Shown here: positions 1 through 5,608 of the stretch, piece after piece
Position numbering within the stretch: the stretch's first letter is position 1
Layout of the letters: the number at the start of each line of letters is the position of its first letter
NCBI GenBank assembly: GCA_007123425.1
Contig: SKLC01000303.1
Location: forward strand, 1 to 5,720
DNA length: 5,720 nucleotides
Direction of reading: 5' to 3'
Origin: Nitriliruptoraceae bacterium
GTDB lineage: Bacteria > Actinomycetota > Nitriliruptoria > Nitriliruptorales > Nitriliruptoraceae
Notes under the pieces: generated by a model
What the model was told of the DNA's origin: nothing
Databases searched by the model: none
What the model saw: only the letters and a program-made list of their open reading frames with translations
Position numbers and translations under genes: made by a program

Positions 1-1
1 G

Positions 2-451
2 GACGGCGTGCGCGTCGTGGGCCGCACCGCGCTGCACAAGGGCGCGGTGGTGGCCGTCGTCGCCGTGGGCGAGCGCCGCCTGCTGCTCGGCGCGGGGGAG
101 CGGGGCGTGCAGCTGCTCACCGAGCTCGAGCGGGTCGATGCCCCACCGGCGCTCCCCGAGGGCCTCGACCTCACCGACCAGACCGGCCGCACGGACGCGG
201 ACCGGCACATCACCTCGACCGACCTGGAGTCGACCGCAGCGCTCGAGGCGCTGCTGGGGCCGCCCGGGACCACGCCGCCCGGCGGGGGGTCGAGGAGCAC
301 TGCAGGGCCAGGGAACGGCCTCGTCGACCGTCTCCGCGCGATGACGGTCCGGACCGCGCCAGCATCGCCACGACCCGGGACGAACGCCGTCCTGCGTGAG
401 GTCGTGCGCGGTCGCGCGGGGAGGCCCACCCGTGACCCGCTCCGCCGCTAG
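2..451 (+). CDS. fliO: FliO family flagellar biosynthetic protein, C-terminal part (5' end outside window)
   Basis: This is the end of FliO, a small membrane protein that helps assemble and stabilise the FliP ring of the flagellar export gate. The frame is open from the first bases of the window, and no transmembrane segment is visible, so the start and membrane anchor lie upstream. Visible codons 3-45 (VRVVGRTALHKGAVVAVVAV, then GERRLLLG, GVQLLTEL) match the beta-rich FliO cytoplasmic domain, which typically has the form 'vlgrlsLgpkksvvvvrvg...LLLGvt..gv.lL'. After that the protein is hydrophilic and rich in Pro, Gly, Thr and Arg. From about codon 118 (after TVR) codon choice worsens, with several A-ending codons, so the last 32 residues may not be an original part of the protein. 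The TAG stop lies 20 bases inside fliP. The call rests on the domain pattern plus its position before fliP. FliO is poorly conserved in sequence. Confidence 0.85.
   Translation, partial: DGVRVVGRTALHKGAVVAVVAVGERRLLLGAGERGVQLLTELERVDAPPALPEGLDLTDQTGRTDADRHITSTDLESTAALEALLGPPGTTPPGGGSRSTAGPGNGLVDRLRAMTVRTAPASPRPGTNAVLREVVRGRAGRPTRDPLRR
418..424 (+). promoter_or_regulatory. Ribosome binding site deciding the fliP start
   Basis: GGGGAGG lies 7 bases before the GTG at 432. It is the strongest Shine-Dalgarno match near the beginning of the fliP frame. It favours GTG 432 over the upstream in-frame GTG at 396. It sits inside the end of fliO, so fliP translation starts before fliO ends. Confidence 0.75.
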
Positions 452-1280
452 GCAGACCTGGCTGCCCGCGCTGGCCGTGCTCGCCGCGGTCCTCGTCGCG
501 CTGCTGCTGTCGGGCTGGGCGGGGCCCGCCGAAGCCCAGGTGGCCGAGCCCACGCCGCCCACCCCGCCCCAGGAGCCGGCTGGACCCGAGGCACCGGAGG
601 ACCTCGACGAGGCCACGGGCGTGACGTTGACCGTCGACGGGGAGGACGGGCTCTCGCGCACCGTGACGATGGTGCTGCTGCTCACCGTCGCGGCGATCGC
701 GCCGATCATCCTGCTGCTGATGACCACCTTCACCCGCTTCGTGGTGGTCCTGAGCCTCGTGCGCAACGGGCTGGGGCTGCAGACGGTCCCGCCCGCCCAG
801 GTGCTCATCGGCCTGGCGCTGTTCCTGAGCATGTTCGCGATGGGCCCGACCCTGTCGATGGTCAACGACGTCGCCGTGCAGCCGCTGCTGTCGGGCGAGA
901 TGGACGCGATGGAGGCCGCCGAGGCGGGCTACGAGCCGATGCGCGAGTTCATGCTCGCCCAGACCCGCGAGGCCGACCTGGAGATGTTCGTCGAGCTCTC
1001 CAGCGACGAGGCACCGGCCAGCCCGGACGAGATCGGGGTGACCACGCTGGTCCCGGCCTTCGTGATCTCCGAGCTGCGCACCGCGTTCACCATCGGCTTC
1101 GTGATCTTCGTGCCCTTCCTGGTGATCGACCTCGTGGTCGCCGCGGTGCTGATGTCGATGGGCATGGTGATGCTGCCGCCGATCTTCGTCTCGCTTCCGA
1201 TCAAGCTGCTGCTGTTCGTCCTCGTCGACGGCTGGTCGCTGATCTCACGGTCGCTGGTCGGCTCGGTGGTGGGCGCATGA
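432..1280 (+). CDS. fliP: Flagellar export gate protein FliP
   Basis: FliP forms the core of the flagellar type III export gate, with five copies that assemble with FliQ and FliR into the channel. The 282-residue length from GTG 432 fits the family. A signal peptide is visible: Arg-containing N-terminus, hydrophobic stretch about residues 11-29, and a likely AEA|Q cleavage after residue 35. Next comes a Pro- and acid-rich linker (about 37-75), a hydrophobic helix (78-100), and the family blocks TTFTRFVVVLSLVRNGLG and VPPAQVLIGLALFLSMF. A periplasmic loop carries REFMLAQTREADLEMFVEL. The C-terminal block from about residue 206 (LVPAFVISELRTAF, MLPPIFVSLPIKLLLFVLVD) is typical FliP. GTG 432 was chosen because GGGGAGG lies 7 bases upstream and the signal peptide then starts properly; GTG 396 would add 12 residues. 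It overlaps fliO by 20 bases and fliQ by 4 bases (ATGA). Confidence 0.97.
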   Translation: MTRSAARQTWLPALAVLAAVLVALLLSGWAGPAEAQVAEPTPPTPPQEPAGPEAPEDLDEATGVTLTVDGEDGLSRTVTMVLLLTVAAIAPIILLLMTTFTRFVVVLSLVRNGLGLQTVPPAQVLIGLALFLSMFAMGPTLSMVNDVAVQPLLSGEMDAMEAAEAGYEPMREFMLAQTREADLEMFVELSSDEAPASPDEIGVTTLVPAFVISELRTAFTIGFVIFVPFLVIDLVVAAVLMSMGMVMLPPIFVSLPIKLLLFVLVDGWSLISRSLVGSVVGA

Positions 1281-1546
1281 CCGACGCGCAGGTCCTCGAC
1301 ATCATGACCCAGGCGATGCTGCTGGCGACCAAGCTGGCCGGACCGCTGCTGATCACCGCCCTGGTCGTGGGCGTGATGGTGTCGCTGCTCCAGACCGTCA
1401 CCCAGATCCAGGAGATGACCCTGAGCTTCGTGCCCAAGGTCATCGGGCTGGCGGTGGTCCTCATCGTCGCCGGCAACTGGATGCTGCGCGAGGCGGTCGT
1501 GTTCGCGGAGCGGCTGTGGGCCTCGATACCGACGCTGGTGGGCTGA
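1277..1546 (+). CDS. fliQ: Flagellar export gate protein FliQ
   Basis: FliQ is a small two-helix membrane protein that packs around the FliP-FliR core of the export gate. At 89 residues it has the usual length. Two hydrophobic segments are seen at about residues 12-38 and 52-75. They are joined by the family's most recognisable stretch, residues 39-54 (QTVTQIQEMTLSFVPK). The ATG overlaps the fliP stop as ATGA, and the G-rich run GGTGGTGGG at 1265-1273 can serve as ribosome binding site, which suggests translation coupled to fliP. Codon use is extremely GC-rich in the third position: by hand count only two of 89 codons (GGA and ATA) end in A or T. No unusual features. Confidence 0.97.
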   Translation: MTDAQVLDIMTQAMLLATKLAGPLLITALVVGVMVSLLQTVTQIQEMTLSFVPKVIGLAVVLIVAGNWMLREAVVFAERLWASIPTLVG

Positions 1547-1549
1547 CGC

Positions 1550-2326
1550 GTGGGCAGCGTCGTGGAGCTGCCGGTCGACGCCGCCTGGGCGGTGGGGATC
1601 ATGCTCGGGTTGATCCGGGTCGCCGCCTTCGCGATCGCGTCGCCCATCGTCGGCCGCGCGATGCCGGTGCAGGCGCGCATCGCCTTCACCGTCGCGGTGG
1701 GCCTGGCGATCTCCCGGCCCGTGGCGGGGGTCGTCGAGATCGGCGATCTGCTCGCCGCCGGGGTGGTCAACGCGCTGGTCGGGGGTGCGCTGGGCTTCGT
1801 CACGGGCCTCATCGTGCACCTGTTCACCACCGCCGGCGGGGTCGTCGACATCTTCTCCGGGCTGGCCGTCTCCACGGTGTTCGACCCGATGCAGGGCGAC
1901 CAGGGCGGAGTCTTCGCCCGCATGTTCCACCTCACCGCCATCACGATGTTCCTGGTCGGCGGGGGGATGATGCTGATCGTGGGCGGGCTGGCGGGCTCGG
2001 TGCGGGTCCTGCCGCTGGAGGCGGCCCTGGCCCCGCAGCCCGGGCTGGCCGGCCTCGTCGTCGACATCGTCTCGCAGCTGGTGCGGGCCGGGGTGGAGCT
2101 GGCGTTGCCGGTCATCGGGGTGCTGCTGATGCTGGAGCTCACCCTCGGCCTGGCCTCGCGGTTCGCGCCACAGGCCAACGTCTTCCTGCTGGGCCTGCCG
2201 GCCAAGATCTTCGCCGCGATGACGGTGGTCGGCTCCGCCTGGGTGCTGTTCCCCGACGCGGTGGCGACCGTGGAGGAGACGATGGGCCGCAGCTTCGGTG
2301 CGGTGCTGCGGGGCCTGGGGGCATGA
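1550..2326 (+). CDS. fliR: Flagellar export gate protein FliR
   Basis: FliR is the single-copy subunit that completes the FliP-FliQ-FliR channel of the flagellar export apparatus. The 258-residue product is of normal length and nearly all hydrophobic, with about six membrane helices (roughly 13-35, 42-60, 70-98, 125-150, 176-205, 215-235). Family landmarks are RVAAFAIASPIVG near the N-terminus, GALGFVTGLIVHLFTTAGGVVD at about 79-100 (the 'GlalGf...aG..id' block), the following FDP at 111-113, and LALPVIGVLLMLELTLGL with RFAPQANVFLLGLPAKI at about 184-220. Residue 75, where many FliR proteins have Glu in 'El..G..lGf', is Ala here. The GTG start lies 3 bases after the fliQ stop, with GGTGGG at 1537-1542 seven bases upstream. 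An in-frame GTG at 1562 is a less likely start. The TGA stop overlaps the ATG of a short ORF. Confidence 0.96.
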   Translation: MGSVVELPVDAAWAVGIMLGLIRVAAFAIASPIVGRAMPVQARIAFTVAVGLAISRPVAGVVEIGDLLAAGVVNALVGGALGFVTGLIVHLFTTAGGVVDIFSGLAVSTVFDPMQGDQGGVFARMFHLTAITMFLVGGGMMLIVGGLAGSVRVLPLEAALAPQPGLAGLVVDIVSQLVRAGVELALPVIGVLLMLELTLGLASRFAPQANVFLLGLPAKIFAAMTVVGSAWVLFPDAVATVEETMGRSFGAVLRGLGA

Positions 2327-2466
2327 CGCGCGGGCGCGGCGGCCTGGCTCCCAGGGGAGTGCTTGAGGCCCGTGGGTCCCGGCCGACCGGGGCCGGTGTG
2401 CGGACGGAGCCGCCGACAACCGACGCCTACGGACGGGCCCGGCACGGTCAGCCGAGGCATTCGTGA
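2323..2466 (+). CDS. Short 47-codon ORF bridging fliR and flhB (doubtful gene)
   Basis: An ATG at 2323 overlaps the fliR stop as ATGA, and the frame ends with TGA at 2464-2466, overlapping the flhB start codon as GTGA. The reading frame therefore spans the whole fliR-flhB gap with coupling-type junctions at both ends. The predicted 47-residue peptide is rich in Arg, Gly and Pro, has no membrane helix and resembles nothing I recognise. By hand count, 38 of its 47 codons end in G or C (about 81%), against 87 of 89 in fliQ, so it does not show the codon bias of the real genes. It could be a coupling leader that carries ribosomes from fliR to flhB, or simply a chance open frame in GC-rich spacer. 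I favour chance or a leader role over a functional protein. Confidence 0.2.
   Translation: MTRGRGGLAPRGVLEARGSRPTGAGVRTEPPTTDAYGRARHGQPRHS
2362..2387 (+). promoter_or_regulatory. Weak candidate flagellar-sigma (FliA/WhiG-type) promoter before flhB
   Basis: CTTGAG (2362-2367) is followed after 14 bases by GCCGAC (2382-2387). Flagellar sigma factors favour a -10 element beginning GCCGAT and a TAAA- or CTCAA-like -35 element; measured from the TTGA core the spacing is 15 bases, as in the TAAA-N15-GCCGATAA arrangement. Both halves are imperfect, and GCCGA is easily found by chance at this GC content. If real, it would give flhB and flhA transcription separate from the upstream genes. A second GCCGACAA at 2412-2419 has a better -10 but no -35 at the right distance. 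Confidence 0.15.
2379..2396 (+). repeat. GC-rich inverted repeat in the fliR-flhB spacer
   Basis: CCGGCC (2379-2384) and GGCCGG (2391-2396) are exact reverse complements around a six-base GACCGG loop, so the RNA could form a strong short hairpin. No run of T follows, so it does not look like a standard intrinsic terminator. An alternative fold pairs CCCGG (2378-2382) with CCGGG (2387-2391). In DNA this GC-rich, such repeats arise by chance fairly often, so a function is not established. Confidence 0.3.
2454..2457 (+). promoter_or_regulatory. Ribosome binding site of flhB
   Basis: GAGG lies 5 bases before the GTG at 2463. It supports that GTG as the flhB start. The protein then begins directly with the family's typical charged N-terminus. 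Confidence 0.55.
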
Positions 2467-3530
2467 GTCAGAAGGACGGTCGCACCGAGGCGCCCACTCC
2501 GCAGCGCCGCAAGAAGGCGAAGGAGGAGGGCCAGGTCCCGCGCAGCCAGGAGGTGGCCGTCGCGGGCTCCTTCCTCGCGCTGGTGACCACCATGGCCGTG
2601 GCCGGCCCCGCCGCCGTGCGTCGCTCGATGGAGGACCTCAGCCGGGTGCTGCGCACCGCCGGGGACCCCGACGCGCTGGCCGCCGCAGGCGGCGACGCGC
2701 TCAGCCTCGCCGTCGTGCTCGCCGGGCCGTTCCTCTTCGCCGCGGTCGTGGCCGGGCTGGTCGCCGGCATCTCCCAGGTCGGCATCAAGTTCAACGCCAA
2801 GCTCGCCAAGCCCAGGGCCAAGAACCTCAACCCGAAGAAGGGACTGGAGAAGCTCAAGCCCTCGGTCGCCGGGTGGGAGCTGGCCCGCTCGGTGCTCAAG
2901 CTCTCCGCGGTCGTGGTGGTCGTCTATCCCACGATCTCGTCGTGGCGCGACCACCTCGCCAACGACCGCACCCTGGCGGGGGCCATCGACCGGCTCACCG
3001 GGGCGTACGGCGGGATCATCGTGCGCGCCACGATCCTGGCGCTGGTGATCGCCGTGGCCGACTTCGCGTATCAGAAGAAGCGCAACGAGAACAAGCTCAA
3101 GATGAAGCGCGAGGACGTCAAGCGCGACGCCCGGGACACCGAGGGCGATCCCCACCAGAAGGCGCAGCGGCGCCGAAAGCAGCAGGAGCTGTCCCGCAAC
3201 CGCATGATGGGGGACGCCGCCACCGCCGACGTGCTGGTCACCAATCCGACCCACCTGGTGGTCGCGCTGCGCTACGACCCCGACGAGGGCGCGCCGCGGG
3301 TGGTGGCCAAGGGCGCTGACAAGCTCGCCGACCGGCTCAAGGACGTCGCGCGCCGTCACGGGGTCCCGATCACGCCCGACAAGCCCCTGGCGCGGGCGCT
3401 GTTCCGCCGCTGCCAGGTCGGCCAGCACGTGCCGGCCCAGCTCTATGAGGCGGTCGCGGTCGTGCTGGCCACCGCCTACCGCCGCTCGGGTCGCGGCCCC
3501 GGCAGCCGACTGCAGCGGAGCGCGGCATGA
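2463..3530 (+). CDS. flhB: Flagellar export switch protein FlhB
   Basis: FlhB is the membrane protein of the flagellar type III export gate that switches substrate specificity from rod/hook to filament proteins by self-cleavage. The 355-residue product has the usual length. It begins with the family pattern TEAPTPQRRKKAKEEGQVPR (residues 8-27), followed by about four membrane helices (31-52, 80-103, 142-159, 183-203) with the cytoplasmic loop NPKKGLEKLKP at 123-133. A charged linker (about 204-250, with EGDP at 227-230 and RNRMMGDAATADV at 245-257) leads to the autocleavage site N261-P262-T263-H264. Cleavage between Asn and Pro would release a 94-residue C-terminal fragment. All four motif residues are present, so the switch should work. 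The GTG start has GAGG 5 bases upstream. It follows a 136-base spacer after fliR and overlaps flhA by ATGA. Confidence 0.98.
   Translation: MSQKDGRTEAPTPQRRKKAKEEGQVPRSQEVAVAGSFLALVTTMAVAGPAAVRRSMEDLSRVLRTAGDPDALAAAGGDALSLAVVLAGPFLFAAVVAGLVAGISQVGIKFNAKLAKPRAKNLNPKKGLEKLKPSVAGWELARSVLKLSAVVVVVYPTISSWRDHLANDRTLAGAIDRLTGAYGGIIVRATILALVIAVADFAYQKKRNENKLKMKREDVKRDARDTEGDPHQKAQRRRKQQELSRNRMMGDAATADVLVTNPTHLVVALRYDPDEGAPRVVAKGADKLADRLKDVARRHGVPITPDKPLARALFRRCQVGQHVPAQLYEAVAVVLATAYRRSGRGPGSRLQRSAA
3517..3520 (+). promoter_or_regulatory. Ribosome binding site of flhA
   Basis: GGAG lies 6 bases before the ATG at 3527, inside the last codons of flhB. Together with the ATGA overlap this supports the chosen flhA start and coupled translation. 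Confidence 0.6.
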
Positions 3531-5608
3531 GCGCGTCGCTGCTGGCCCCCACCCCCCGTGGGAAGAAGCTGCTGAGCCGCACGGCCGTGCCGGTCGTGCT
3601 GGTCGGCGCCGTGATCATGATGGTGGTGCCGGTCCCGCCGGCGCTGCTCGACATGCTGCTGGCCGCCAACCTGGCCTTCGCCCTGCTGGTGCTGCTGGCG
3701 GTGCTCACCCTGCGCGACACGCTGGACCTGTCGACCTTCCCGTCGCTGATCCTGATCACCACGCTGATGCGGCTGGCTTTGAACGTCTCCTCGACCCGGC
3801 TGATCCTGCTGGACGGCTACGCCGGCAAGGTCATCGCCACGTTCGGGGAGTTCGTCGTCGGCGGCTCGGTGGTGGTCGGCCTGGTGGTGTTCCTCATCCT
3901 CGTGGTGATCCAGTTCGCCGTGATCACCGCCGGAGCCGGGCGGGTCGCCGAGGTGGGGGCCCGCTTCGCGCTCGACGCGATGCCCGGCAAGCAGATGGCC
4001 ATCGACGCCGACCTCGCGGCGGGACTGATCGACGAGCGTGAGGCCAAGGAGCGCCGCAGCCGCATCGCCCGGGAGTCCGACTTCTACGGTGCGATGGACG
4101 GCGCCTCGAAGTTCGTCAAGGGCGACGCGGTCGCCGGCATCGTGATCGTGATCATCAACCTCATCGGCGGGCTGGTCATCGGCGTGTCGATGGCCGGCAT
4201 GCCGGTCGGCGACGCGGTGGCGACCTACTCGCTGCTGACCGTCGGCGACGGCCTGGTCAGCCAGATCCCCGCGCTGCTGATCTCGGCCGCCACCGGCCTG
4301 ATGGTCTCGCGGGTCGACGACGAGGAGGACCTCGGCCCGACCGTGGGAGCGCAGCTGCTCCGCGAGCCCCGCGCGCTGCGCATCGCCGCGCTGGTGCTGG
4401 GCGGCATCGGCCTGCTGCCGGGACTGCCGAAGCTGCCGTTCATCCTGCTGGTGGTGGGGCTGCTGGTCGCGGCCGCCCGTGCCGCCAGCGAGCAGGCCGA
4501 CGAGGCCGACGAGCGTGCCGAGTCCGCCGTCCCCTCCCTGCAGCTCGATCCCGACGACCCGCGGGCGCTGATCGAGCAGATGCGCGTGGAGCCGCTCGAG
4601 CTGCACCTGGCCTACGACGTGCTCGACCTCACCGATCAGGAGGCCGGCGGCGACCTGCTCCAGCGCGTGAAGGCGCTGCGCCGCCAGGTCGCCGAGGACC
4701 TCGGCGTCGTCATGCCGCTGGTGCGCACCTGTGACGACGTGACGCTGCCCTCGGCGACGTACCGGATCCTGCTGCACGGCGTGGAGGTGGCCCGGGGCAC
4801 GGCACCGCGGGACCGTGTGCTGGCGCTGCCCGCGGCCGACGACGCCGACCTGGGCGTCCCGGGCGAGGAGACCACCGAGCCGGTCTTCGGGCTCACGGCC
4901 TTCTGGGTGCCGGCCGAGGCCCGCAACCGGGTCAGCGCCACCGGCGCCACGGTCGTCGACCGCTCCGCCGTGGTCGTCACCCACCTCGCCGAGGTCGCCC
5001 GCAGCCACGCCGACCAGCTGCTCTCCCGCCAGCAGGTCCAGCAGCTCCTCGAGGCGCTGCGCCACGACGAGCCGCTGCTCGCCGACGAGGTGGGCACCGA
5101 GACGCTGCCGATGGCGCTGCTCCACGACGTGCTCCGCGAGCTCCTGCGCGAGCGGGTCCCCATCCGTGACCTGCCCCGCATTGTCGAGGCGGTCGCCGCG
5201 CGCGCCCGCGAGACGCGCTCGGTGGACCAGCTCGTCGCTGCGGCGCGCACCGCCGTCGGTGCTGCCATCGCCGCCCGGATCGCCCCCGACGGGGCGCTGG
5301 GCGCGATCACGCTCGCGCCGGCGCTCGAGGGCGAGCTGCACGAGCGCGTCCGCGACATCGACGGGACCCTGCAGCTGGTCGTCGAGCCCGAGCGGCTCGC
5401 CCCGGTGCTCTCCGAGATCTCGGAGCTGACCGCCCGCTCGGGCGGGACCCCCGCCGCCGTGGTCTGCGGGGCGCTGCTGCGCCGGCCGCTGCGCAACGCC
5501 CTGGCCTCCTCCGGCATCGACGCGCCGGTCCTGGCCTACCCCGAACTCCCGAACCACCTGAACCTGACCGTGATCGGAGCCATCGGTGCTGCTCACGCCG
5601 ACGTCTGA
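3527..5608 (+). CDS. flhA: Flagellar export gate ring protein FlhA (FHIPEP family)
   Basis: FlhA forms the nonameric ring of the export gate. Its membrane part couples proton flow to export, and its cytoplasmic part docks chaperone-substrate complexes. The 693-residue length is typical. The membrane half (about residues 20-320, seven to eight helices) carries FPSLILITTLMRLALNVSST (71-90) and the FHIPEP cytoplasmic block: RVAEVGARFALDAMPGKQM (139-157) with D150, and FYGAMDGASKFVKGD ending at D200, which corresponds to the aspartate implicated in proton coupling in enterobacterial FlhA. An acidic linker (about 321-345) leads to the cytoplasmic domain with EPVFGLTAFWV, VVVTHLAEVARSHADQLLSRQ, and RERVPIRDLPRIVEA. 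Residue 474 is Ala where many FlhA proteins have Tyr in GYTVVD. ATG 3527 overlaps the flhB stop and has GGAG six bases upstream. The 3' end overlaps the next gene by 23 bases. Confidence 0.98.
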   Translation: MSASLLAPTPRGKKLLSRTAVPVVLVGAVIMMVVPVPPALLDMLLAANLAFALLVLLAVLTLRDTLDLSTFPSLILITTLMRLALNVSSTRLILLDGYAGKVIATFGEFVVGGSVVVGLVVFLILVVIQFAVITAGAGRVAEVGARFALDAMPGKQMAIDADLAAGLIDEREAKERRSRIARESDFYGAMDGASKFVKGDAVAGIVIVIINLIGGLVIGVSMAGMPVGDAVATYSLLTVGDGLVSQIPALLISAATGLMVSRVDDEEDLGPTVGAQLLREPRALRIAALVLGGIGLLPGLPKLPFILLVVGLLVAAARAASEQADEADERAESAVPSLQLDPDDPRALIEQMRVEPLELHLAYDVLDLTDQEAGGDLLQRVKALRRQVAEDLGVVMPLVRTCDDVTLPSATYRILLHGVEVARGTAPRDRVLALPAADDADLGVPGEETTEPVFGLTAFWVPAEARNRVSATGATVVDRSAVVVTHLAEVARSHADQLLSRQQVQQLLEALRHDEPLLADEVGTETLPMALLHDVLRELLRERVPIRDLPRIVEAVAARARETRSVDQLVAAARTAVGAAIAARIAPDGALGAITLAPALEGELHERVRDIDGTLQLVVEPERLAPVLSEISELTARSGGTPAAVVCGALLRRPLRNALASSGIDAPVLAYPELPNHLNLTVIGAIGAAHADV
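5576..5579 (+). promoter_or_regulatory. Ribosome binding site deciding the start of the gene after flhA
   Basis: GGAG lies 6 bases before the GTG at 5586. An in-frame TGA at 5571-5573 rules out any start further upstream in this frame. The site therefore marks GTG 5586 as the most probable start, inside the end of flhA. Confidence 0.65.

Noticed and set aside
396..431. Upstream GTG 396 as the fliP start
   Set aside because: It would add 12 residues before the signal peptide and lacks a good ribosome binding site, whereas GTG 432 has GGGGAGG seven bases upstream.
2348..2359. CTCC-CAGG-GGAG as a terminator after fliR
   Set aside because: The stem is only four base pairs and no T run follows; a terminator here would also cut the operon between gate genes.
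929..2419. Long minus-strand open frames opposite fliP, fliQ and fliR (496 and 419 codons)
   Set aside because: They run opposite clearly recognised FliP, FliQ and FliR, are low in complexity and match no family; they are codon-bias shadows.
2412..2419. GCCGACAA as a flagellar -10 element
   Set aside because: The -10 match is good, but the bases at the -35 distance (2393-2396) read CCGG, so there is no paired element.
1516..2466. Long + strand frame (316 codons) across fliR in the other phase
   Set aside because: Most of it is Gly/Arg-rich shadow of fliR; only its last part from ATG 2323, which bridges the spacer, is worth considering and is listed separately.
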